NCBI GenBank assembly: GCA_036274495.1
Contig: DASUFP010000116.1
Location: 1-13,330, forward strand
Origin: DASUFP01 sp036274495
GTDB taxonomy: Bacteria > Bacteroidota > Bacteroidia > AKYH767-A > OLB10
Direction: 5' to 3'
Length of the DNA: 13,330 nt
Shown here: one piece after another, positions 7,064 to 13,123 of the stretch
How positions within the stretch are numbered: the first letter of the stretch is position 1
Layout of the letters: each line of letters starts with the position of its first letter
The notes under the pieces: model-generated
Databases searched by the model: none
What the model saw: the letters and a program-made list of their open reading frames with translations, nothing else
Told to the model about the DNA's origin: nothing
Translations under genes and position numbers: made by a program

Positions 7064-8095
7064 TTATTGCTTTGATTTATTATTATTTCTTAACGCATAA
7101 ATACGCTCAATGATATCCACAACCTTTAATCCTTCGAGCGCGTTGGTGGTAATAGAGGTTCTTCCTTTAATGGTATCAATTACATTTGAAATGATGTAAT
7201 GATGATTTGCGGCGGAGCCTTTGTATGCCCCGTAATCGTTTGCAGGATTAACCGGACCCAGCTGAGGCATTTCGTAATCTTTAATATGACAATACTCCAC
7301 CTCATTCATATATTGTCCGCCAATCTTGACGGTGCCCTTGCTGCCCACAACAGTAATTGAACTCTCCATATTCTTATCCCAAACAGATGTTGAGTAATTT
7401 ATAGAGCCCATTCCTCCGTTCAAAAAACGAAAACTAACCATTCCTGAATCTTCAAAGGCGGTTGATTGGTGATGGTTGAAATCGGCAAACTTTCCTTGTA
7501 TGTCTGTAATGTCGCCAAATACCCAATACATGATATCAATAAAGTGAGAGAACTGGGTAAATAGCGTGCCTCCGTCCAGATCAGCTGTTCCTTTCCAGCC
7601 TCCCGTTTTGTAATACCGGTCGTCACGATTCCAGTAGCAGACAAGCTGTACCATAAACACATCGCCGATTATTTTTTTTTCAACCAATTCTTTCAGCCAG
7701 GCACTGGGTGGCGAATACCTGTTTTGCATTACACAAAACACATTTTTATGCACCTGCAGTGCTTTAAATATAATTTTTTCGCAGTCGGCTTTGCTCAAGG
7801 CCATCGGCTTTTCGAGCACAACGTGTTTCTTGCTGTTTAATGCTTCAAGCGCATTGGTTGCATGAAGTCCGTTTGGCGTACAAATATTTACCACATCTAT
7901 ATCCGGCAAGGCGGCAAGCATTTCTTTTGATGATGAAAAATAGGGGACGCCCCATTCGGTAATCTGAGCCGGCGGCCCGGGAAGTATATCACATACACCT
8001 ACCAGTTCAGCCTCCGGATTTCTGCGGACCATTTCAGCATGGCGTAATCCTATATGGCCACTGCCAACTACAGCAAATTTTATTTTGTCGCTCAT
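7064..8095 (-). CDS. wlbA: Gfo/Idh/MocA oxidoreductase, probable UDP-GlcNAcA 3-dehydrogenase (WlbA/WbpB role)
   Basis: This NAD-dependent oxidoreductase is predicted to oxidise C3 of UDP-GlcNAcA to the 3-keto sugar that the aminotransferase then uses. The Rossmann motif VVGSGHIGLRH (9-19), the family's EKP signature with Lys96 (95-97), and the GGWKGT...DGGTLFTQFSHFID substrate region with His184 are visible. The length of 343 is normal. Two starts are possible. GTG at 8101 overlaps the acetyltransferase stop by four bases (GTGA); ATG at 8095, two codons later, gives MSDKIKFAVVG. I chose ATG because it dominates in Bacteroidetes. Adjacency to a WbpD/WlbB acetyltransferase, with a WbpE-type aminotransferase in the same operon, sets the role. 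The family is certain; the exact substrate rests on context, since Gfo/Idh enzymes are diverse. Confidence 0.85.
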   Translation of the reverse strand: MSDKIKFAVVGSGHIGLRHAEMVRRNPEAELVGVCDILPGPPAQITEWGVPYFSSSKEMLAALPDIDVVNICTPNGLHATNALEALNSKKHVVLEKPMALSKADCEKIIFKALQVHKNVFCVMQNRYSPPSAWLKELVEKKIIGDVFMVQLVCYWNRDDRYYKTGGWKGTADLDGGTLFTQFSHFIDIMYWVFGDITDIQGKFADFNHHQSTAFEDSGMVSFRFLNGGMGSINYSTSVWDKNMESSITVVGSKGTVKIGGQYMNEVEYCHIKDYEMPQLGPVNPANDYGAYKGSAANHHYIISNVIDTIKGRTSITTNALEGLKVVDIIERIYALRNNNKSKQ

Positions 8096-8097
8096 CT

Positions 8098-8673
8098 TCA
8101 CTTAGTGATCCGTGTGACTTTTTTTCCTTCCAACTTATACTGCATACCGCTTTCGGGACATTGGGCATATCCCCGCTCATCAAACTTCAGTTTATGTCCG
8201 TATTCACTCATCCAGCCTGTTTGACGGGCCGGATTTCCGATTACCAGCGCGTATGCGGGAACATCTTTTGTGACAACAGCTCCTGCACCTATAAATGCAA
8301 ATTCACCAATATCATGTCCGCAAACAACGGTTGCATTTGCGCCAATTGAAGCACCTTTTTTTACCACCGTTTTCAGGTACTGCCCTCTTCGGTTTACGGC
8401 ACTACGGGGATTCATCACATTTGTGAACACCATACTGGGACCCAGAAATACATCGTCTTCACACGTCACTCCCGTGTAAATAGAAACATTGTTCTGAACT
8501 TTCACATTATTACCAAGCACCACACCGGGAGAGATCACAACATTTTGTCCGATGTTGCAGTTTTCACCAAGTGTGCAATCGGGCATTATATGTGAGAAAT
8601 GCCAGATTCTGGTGCCTTTTCCTATAGTACAGCCCTCGTCGACAACGGCCGTTTCGTGTGCATAGTAATCCAT
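8098..8673 (-). CDS. wbpD: UDP-2-acetamido-3-amino-2,3-dideoxy-glucuronate N-acetyltransferase (WbpD/WlbB, left-handed beta-helix)
   Basis: This 191-residue acyltransferase should acetylate the 3-amino group using acetyl-CoA, giving UDP-2,3-diacetamido-2,3-dideoxy-glucuronate. Hexapeptide repeats run almost throughout (VDEGCTIGKGTRIW, CTLGENCNIGQNVV, VVLGNNVKVQNNVS, ASIGANATVVCG, IGEFAFIGAGAVVTKDVP). They end in the loop-out VIGNPARQTGW (144-154) common to this trimeric fold. TRIWHFSHI (21-29) and GPSMVFTNVMNPRS (78-91) match the WbpD/WlbB subgroup closely. A short tail with CPESGMQYKL follows the helix, as in many homologues. It lies 5 bp after the UXS gene, and its stop overlaps or abuts the start of the WlbA-type gene, suggesting translational coupling of consecutive pathway steps. 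The subgroup call is strong. Confidence 0.9.
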   Translation of the reverse strand: MDYYAHETAVVDEGCTIGKGTRIWHFSHIMPDCTLGENCNIGQNVVISPGVVLGNNVKVQNNVSIYTGVTCEDDVFLGPSMVFTNVMNPRSAVNRRGQYLKTVVKKGASIGANATVVCGHDIGEFAFIGAGAVVTKDVPAYALVIGNPARQTGWMSEYGHKLKFDERGYAQCPESGMQYKLEGKKVTRITK

Positions 8674-8678
8674 AATAA

Positions 8679-9668
8679 CTAACTAAACCGGTGTGCAGAT
8701 TTGTACAGTTCTTCAGGCGAAAGACTTTTGAAATATTCATACGTTTTCTTCAAACCCTCTTCCCTGCTTACTTTTGGTTCCCACCCTAAAATTTCACGCG
8801 CACGTGTTATGTCGGGCTGCCGTTGCTTTGGATCATCCTGAGGCAATGGTTTGGAAATAAGCTTCACCGAACTTCCTGTAAGTTTGAGAATCTCCTCACC
8901 AAATTGTTTTATTGTAATTTCAGAAGGATTTCCAATGTTTACCGGATTTACATAATCGCTGAACAGCAACCGGTAAATTCCTTCAACCAGATCGTCAACA
9001 TAACAGAAGGAACGGGTTTGGCTACCATCTCCAAAAACGGTGAGGTCTTCACCGCGGAGCGCCTGTCCGATAAATGCCGGAAGTACACGTCCGTCGTTCA
9101 GCCGCATGCGCGGACCATACGTATTAAAAATACGCACAATTCGTGTTTCAACCCCATGGTACGTATGATAGGCCATTGTAATGGCTTCCTGAAAACGCTT
9201 GGCTTCATCATAAACGCCGCGGGGGCCAACGGGATTTACATTTCCCCAGTATTCCTCATTTTGCGGGTGCACCGCGGGATCGCCGTATACTTCAGAGGTA
9301 GAAGCCACTAATATTCTCGATTTCTTAACACGTGCAAATCCAAGCAGGTTATGTGTTCCCAATGAACCAACCTTAAGTGTTTGAATAGGAATCTTCAGAT
9401 AATCAATGGGACTTGCAGGGGAAGCAAAATGCAATATGTAATCTATTGGTCCTGGAACAAATACAAACTTTGATACATCATGATGATAGAACTCAAATTC
9501 TTTCAGCTTAAATAAATGCTGAATGTTTGCGAGGTCGCCTGTTATCAGATTATCCATCCCTACAACCTGAAACCCTTCCCTGATAAAACGATCACACAAG
9601 TGCGACCCCAAAAAACCTGCTGCTCCGGTTATGAGTACTCTTTTATTTGAATTGTCTGTTTTACTCAT
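8679..9668 (-). CDS. uxs: UDP-glucuronate decarboxylase (UDP-xylose synthase, UXS)
   Basis: This 329-residue SDR enzyme decarboxylates UDP-glucuronate to UDP-xylose with bound NAD. Diagnostic segments are LITGAAGFLGSHL (12-24), HFASPASPIDYLKIP (80-94), TLKVGSLGTHNLLG (97-110), the active-site Thr124 and Glu126 in STSEVYGDP, HPQNEEYWGNVNP (134-146) and the YDEAK pair (Tyr153, Lys157). RIFNTYGPRMR and TRSFCYVDDLVEG also follow the UXS pattern closely. No N-terminal membrane anchor is present, so this is the short soluble bacterial form. The start overlaps the ugd stop by four bases (ATGA at 9665-9668), placing producer and consumer of UDP-glucuronate in direct translational coupling. Bifunctional ArnA is excluded by length, since there is no formyltransferase domain. 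Substrate assignment is confident. Confidence 0.94.
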   Translation of the reverse strand: MSKTDNSNKRVLITGAAGFLGSHLCDRFIREGFQVVGMDNLITGDLANIQHLFKLKEFEFYHHDVSKFVFVPGPIDYILHFASPASPIDYLKIPIQTLKVGSLGTHNLLGFARVKKSRILVASTSEVYGDPAVHPQNEEYWGNVNPVGPRGVYDEAKRFQEAITMAYHTYHGVETRIVRIFNTYGPRMRLNDGRVLPAFIGQALRGEDLTVFGDGSQTRSFCYVDDLVEGIYRLLFSDYVNPVNIGNPSEITIKQFGEEILKLTGSSVKLISKPLPQDDPKQRQPDITRAREILGWEPKVSREEGLKKTYEYFKSLSPEELYKSAHRFS

Positions 9669-10978
9669 GGGTTCACGGTTGTTCTTCCTATGCTGTTATA
9701 ATAGTATCCAAGTTCCCTCATCTTTTCCGGATCGTATAAATTGCGGCCGTCGAAAATTGTTTTTGAATTCATTCTTTTAGAAATGGAATCAAAATCGGGT
9801 GTTCTGAAAACAGACCATTCCGTAGCGATCAACAGGGCATCTGCCTTATCTGTTGCTTCATACGGATCGGCGGCATATTCAATTTTGTCTCCGATAGCTT
9901 TACGGATATTATCCATTGCCTCGGGATCGTATGCGCTGATAACGGCACCCTCCTTAATCAACGCGTCAATAATATACAGTGCGGGAGCTTCCCTGATATC
10001 ATCTGTATCGGGTTTGAACGCGAGTCCCCACAAGGCAATTTTTTTCCCTTTGAGATTGTTGTTAAAATAGGCTTTGATTTTATCGGCAATTACTGTACGC
10101 TGTACATCATTAACCTGCATCACCGAATCGAGCACTTTGAAATCGTACCCAAACTCACCGGCAGTTTTTGATAGTGCCTGGACATCTTTAGGAAAACAGC
10201 TCCCGCCATAACCAATGCCGGCAAACAAAAACCGTTTTCCGATGCGGGTATCCGAACCTATTCCTATTCTCACCATATCAACGTTTGCACCAACCTTTTC
10301 ACACAAGTTTGCAATCTCGTTCATGAAGGTAATTTTTGTTGCAAGAAAGGCATTGGCAGCATACTTAGTGATTTCCGATGAACGGGCATCCATGTAGTAA
10401 ATAGGATTGCCCTGCCTGACAAACGGCGCATAGAGATCGGCCATTATTTTTCGTGCTCTCTCCGAATCGGTGCCTATTACAACTCTGTCGGGTTTCATGA
10501 AATCATCCACTGCAAAACCTTCACGCAGAAATTCGGGATTTGAAACTACATCGAACGTTGTTTTGCATTTTGCCGCAACTGCTTTCTGAACTTTTTCGGC
10601 AGTCCCGACAGGGACGGTACTTTTGTTTACAATTACTTTATAATCTGTGATCATCTGACCCAGTTCATCGGCAACCCCGAGAATGTAACGCAAATCGGCT
10701 GATCCGTCTTCACCCGGAGGCGTTGGAAGTGCCAGAAAAATAACTTGTGCATCCTTTATGGCATCGGCCAGCACAGTGGTGAACTTAAGCCGCCCCTGTT
10801 TCAGATTTCGTTCGAAGAGCATATCCAGGTGAGGCTCGTAAATCGGCACTTTCCCCTTCTTCATTGCGTCCACTTTTGCTGCGTCGATGTCGACGCATAT
10901 AACGTGGTTGCCCATTTCCGCAAAACAAGTTCCGGTCACTAAACCTACATATCCTGTTCCTACAACTGCAATATTCAT
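9665..10978 (-). CDS. ugd: UDP-glucose 6-dehydrogenase
   Basis: This 437-residue enzyme oxidises UDP-glucose to UDP-glucuronate with two NAD. The N-terminal Rossmann motif VVGTGYVGLVTG (5-16), LPTPPGEDGSADL (84-96), KSTVPVGTA (119-127), SNPEFLREG (146-154) and EITKYAANAFLATKI (202-216) are all canonical. The catalytic Cys261 sits in GYGGSCFPKD, the glucose-type motif that separates it from the second dehydrogenase of this operon. The C-terminal domain has LWGLAFKPDTDDIREAP (about 314-330). It follows the aminotransferase after a 28-bp gap that contains a perfect hairpin, and it overlaps the UXS gene by four bases. Related dehydrogenases are activated by tyrosine phosphorylation from BY-kinases, so the phosphatase at the end of the operon may bear on it. 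The identity is very secure. Confidence 0.96.
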   Translation of the reverse strand: MNIAVVGTGYVGLVTGTCFAEMGNHVICVDIDAAKVDAMKKGKVPIYEPHLDMLFERNLKQGRLKFTTVLADAIKDAQVIFLALPTPPGEDGSADLRYILGVADELGQMITDYKVIVNKSTVPVGTAEKVQKAVAAKCKTTFDVVSNPEFLREGFAVDDFMKPDRVVIGTDSERARKIMADLYAPFVRQGNPIYYMDARSSEITKYAANAFLATKITFMNEIANLCEKVGANVDMVRIGIGSDTRIGKRFLFAGIGYGGSCFPKDVQALSKTAGEFGYDFKVLDSVMQVNDVQRTVIADKIKAYFNNNLKGKKIALWGLAFKPDTDDIREAPALYIIDALIKEGAVISAYDPEAMDNIRKAIGDKIEYAADPYEATDKADALLIATEWSVFRTPDFDSISKRMNSKTIFDGRNLYDPEKMRELGYYYNSIGRTTVNP

Positions 10979-10989
10979 AAAGTTTCGTT

Positions 10990-11005
10990 CGGCATAAAAA
11001 TGCCG
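10990..11005. repeat. Perfect hairpin in the aminotransferase-ugd gap
   Basis: CGGCAT (10990-10995) and ATGCCG (11000-11005) form a perfect 6-bp stem with a four-base A/T loop, in the 28-bp gap between the aminotransferase stop (11007) and the ugd start (10978). On the transcribed minus strand it begins 1 base after the TAA and ends 11 bases before the ATG. No T-run follows it, so it is not a standard terminator. It may stabilise or mark a processing end between the first gene and the rest of the operon, or affect ugd translation. Confidence 0.5.
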
Positions 11006-11006
11006 T

Positions 11007-12137
11007 TTATTTGTTTACGTATTCTAAAACCGATGCTGTAATAAAAGACAAATCATCGTTACTCAATTCAGTATGCATTGGTAATGACACAACGTGTGCA
11101 CACAGGTATTCGGTAACCGGAAAATCACCTTCGCGGTAACGCGGGTCGGTATATGCTTTTTGCAAATGCAGCGGCACAGGATAATAGATCATACATGGGA
11201 TACCCTTCTCAGCCAGAAATTCGCGAAGGCCGTTCCTGTCAACACCGTTTAGCACTAAGGTGTACTGATGAAAAACATGTGTCGATGCTTTTTCACGTTC
11301 CGGAGTTTTAATTTTTGAATTACCGGAAAACGCCTTGTCATAATAAGCGGCTGCCCTGTTACGTGCCGCGGCATATTCATCCAGGTGACGTAATTTAATT
11401 CTGAGAATTGCAGCCTGCATACTGTCAAGGCGGGAGTTTACCCCAATCTCATCATGGTAGTACATTACGCTCTGTCCATGGTTGCCAATTTTTCGAATTT
11501 TGGCGGCCAGGGCATCGTCATTGGTAAATACTGCTCCGCCATCGCCAAAGCACCCCAGGTTTTTTGAAGGAAAAAACGATGTGCATCCTACCGTTCCGAT
11601 GGTTCCTGCCTTTTTCGTGGTTCCGTCGGCAAACGTATAGTCGGCACCGATAGCCTGTGCCGTATCTTCAATCACAAAAAGATTATGGCGCTTTGCGATA
11701 TCCAGTATCCGCTCCATTTTTACACACTGACCAAAGAGGTGCACGGGAACAATTGCTTTTGTTTTAGGAGTAATCGCCCGTTCAATTGCTTCCGGGTCGA
11801 TACTGAAAGTTCCCGGCTCAACATCCACCAGTACAGGTTTCAGTTTCAGCAGTGCAATTACTTCGGCAGTAGCAACATAAGTAAAGTCAGCAGTTATTAC
11901 CTCATCGCCCGGCTCAAGCCCAAGCGCCATCATTGCAATTTGTAACGCATCGGTGCCGTTAGCGCATGGAATTACATGTTTAACGCCCAGGTATTTTTCA
12001 AGCTCCGCCTGAAAAGCTTTTACTTCAGGACCATTTATATAGGCCGAGGAAGCAATCACATCAAGAACCGCCTTATCAATTTCAGGTTTAATTCTGGCGT
12101 ACTGACTCAGCAGGTCCACCATCGCTAACTTTCTCAT
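11007..12137 (-). CDS. wbpE: DegT/DnrJ/EryC1-family PLP aminotransferase, probable UDP-2-acetamido-3-keto-glucuronate aminotransferase (WbpE/WlbC)
   Basis: This 376-residue PLP-dependent sugar aminotransferase is predicted to put an amino group on C3 of the 3-keto-GlcNAcA nucleotide, using glutamate. The PLP-binding lysine is Lys192 in TSFFPSKNLGCFGDGGA, a motif very like WbpE. Asp158 in IEDTAQAIGA would contact the pyridine nitrogen, and PCANGTDALQIA (57-68) binds the phosphate. SAYINGPEVKAFE-like residues (31-42) and PVHLFGQ (131-137) are also family hallmarks. It is the first gene of the operon, starting at an ATG about 20 bp from a promoter-like element. The oxidoreductase and acetyltransferase of the same pathway come four and three genes later, so the pathway is split by ugd-uxs. 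Other DegT enzymes amino-transfer at C4; the C3 role is inferred from motif and context. Confidence 0.88.
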   Translation of the reverse strand: MRKLAMVDLLSQYARIKPEIDKAVLDVIASSAYINGPEVKAFQAELEKYLGVKHVIPCANGTDALQIAMMALGLEPGDEVITADFTYVATAEVIALLKLKPVLVDVEPGTFSIDPEAIERAITPKTKAIVPVHLFGQCVKMERILDIAKRHNLFVIEDTAQAIGADYTFADGTTKKAGTIGTVGCTSFFPSKNLGCFGDGGAVFTNDDALAAKIRKIGNHGQSVMYYHDEIGVNSRLDSMQAAILRIKLRHLDEYAAARNRAAAYYDKAFSGNSKIKTPEREKASTHVFHQYTLVLNGVDRNGLREFLAEKGIPCMIYYPVPLHLQKAYTDPRYREGDFPVTEYLCAHVVSLPMHTELSNDDLSFITASVLEYVNK

Positions 12138-12156
12138 TTCTTAGATAATAAGGACG

Positions 12157-12164
12157 CGAAGATA
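12157..12164 (-). promoter_or_regulatory. Putative -7 promoter element of the sugar-nucleotide operon
   Basis: On the minus strand these bases read TATCTTCG, one change from the Bacteroidetes -7 consensus TAnnTTTG. They lie 20 bp upstream of the aminotransferase ATG, implying a leader of roughly 13-15 bases. No convincing -33 TTTG box is seen at the expected distance; only a T-rich stretch is there. It is the only good candidate promoter for the ten genes downstream, whose internal gaps are all 28 bp or less. Confidence 0.5.
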
Positions 12165-12219
12165 CGGATTATCCCCTTATTTTAATCCTAAAAATGCACC
12201 TTAAAACCAACAGATCAGG

Positions 12220-12230
12220 GTTATCATAAC
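12220..12230. repeat. Short palindrome in the divergent intergenic region
   Basis: GTTAT-C-ATAAC is a perfect inverted repeat with a single central base. It directly abuts the longer inverted repeat that starts at 12231. It lies about 55-65 bp upstream of the putative -7 element of the minus-strand operon, where an activator site might sit. An eleven-base palindrome in AT-rich DNA can arise by chance. Confidence 0.35.
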
Positions 12231-12267
12231 GGTTTGTATAATATTGTATTTCAACAATTTATAAACC
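12231..12267. repeat. Imperfect 37-bp inverted repeat in the divergent intergenic region
   Basis: The arms pair as GGTTT/AAACC, ATAA/TTAT and ATTGT/ACAAT, giving fourteen base pairs. The pairing is interrupted by a two-base and a one-base bulge on the left arm, and the loop is six bases (ATTTCA). It is the most structured part of the 220-bp spacer between the sugar-nucleotide operon and the exported-protein gene. It could be a regulator site serving either direction, or a cruciform or RNA stem. There is no T-run beside it as in a terminator, and both flanking genes point away from it. Confidence 0.45.
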
Positions 12268-12357
12268 ATATTGCGGACATGCCGTCAGAGTGCAAGGTCT
12301 CATTGGTTATTTAGTAATTTGGCTGCCGGAATTTGTTAACATTAGGGTATAATTGGT

Positions 12358-13122
12358 ATGAATAAGCTGAAAACGGTTTTTTTGTGTTTAACGCTGCATT
12401 TTGTGCAGGTGTCGGGTGTTTTCGCGCAAAGCGGAATTAAAGATTCGGTGATACGCTTCACTTTTTTGGGGCTCAACTATGGATTTTATGCTCCGGGAGG
12501 GGACCTGGCCGACCGCTTTGGAAATTGTTCTATGGCCGGTATGGATCTGTTGCACAAGACTTCTCATAATCTGGTTTTTGGCCTTTCGGGAGGATTTATT
12601 TTTGGGAATAACATCAAAGAGCCCGGTTTGATGTCAGCTATCACCACATCCGGTGGTGAGATAATTGGTGCTGACGGACTGATTGCCGATGTGCGGGTTT
12701 TTGAAAGGGGGTATCAGCTGAGTGGTGCGATTGGGAAAATCTTCCCTGTAAGCAAGCTGAATCCCAATAGCGGCATTTTACTGATGGGAGGACCCGGATT
12801 TCTCCAGCACAAAATCCGGATCGAAACTATTGGAAACACCGTTCCGATGCTTAACAAAGAATACCGCAAAGGATACGACCGACTGACCAATGGTTTAGAA
12901 TTGCGTGAATTTATCGGGTTCGTTTCGTTCGGCAACCGCCAGCTTGTGAATTTCTATGCCGGTATTGAATGCATACAGGCTTTTACAGGAAACAGGCGCT
13001 CCTACAATTTTGACAATGCGGCATTGAACGGCGAAAAACGAACCGACCTTTTATTCGGCCTTAAAGTGGGCTGGATTATGCCTTTTTATAAAAAGAAACC
13101 CAAGGAGTATTATTTGTATTAA
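12358..13122 (+). CDS. Unrecognised exported protein, possibly outer-membrane beta-barrel
   Basis: I do not recognise this 254-residue protein. It begins with a clear Sec signal peptide: a lysine-containing start (MNKLK), a hydrophobic core to about residue 18 and a likely cleavage after VFA at about 23, leaving Gln-Ser. No lipobox cysteine is present. The mature part is rich in glycine and aromatic residues, with alternating hydrophobic stretches such as FLGLNYGFYAPGG, LVFGLSGGFIFG, LVNFYAGIECIQAF and LLFGLKVGWIMPFY. This resembles an eight- to ten-strand outer-membrane barrel of the kind common in Bacteroidetes. It is followed after one base by waaA on the same strand, so the two are probably co-transcribed, hinting at an envelope role. 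The short lysine-rich C-terminal tail after the last strand is unusual for a barrel. Existence is firm; localisation is inferred. Confidence 0.8.
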   Translation: MNKLKTVFLCLTLHFVQVSGVFAQSGIKDSVIRFTFLGLNYGFYAPGGDLADRFGNCSMAGMDLLHKTSHNLVFGLSGGFIFGNNIKEPGLMSAITTSGGEIIGADGLIADVRVFERGYQLSGAIGKIFPVSKLNPNSGILLMGGPGFLQHKIRIETIGNTVPMLNKEYRKGYDRLTNGLELREFIGFVSFGNRQLVNFYAGIECIQAFTGNRRSYNFDNAALNGEKRTDLLFGLKVGWIMPFYKKKPKEYYLY

Positions 13123-13123
13123 A

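Noticed and set aside
12348..12355. TATAATTG as a -7 promoter element for the exported-protein gene
   Set aside because: It is only two bases upstream of the ATG, so transcription would begin inside the gene. The next candidate (GTAATTTG at about 12314-12321) lacks the leading TA and a -33 box. No promoter is called.
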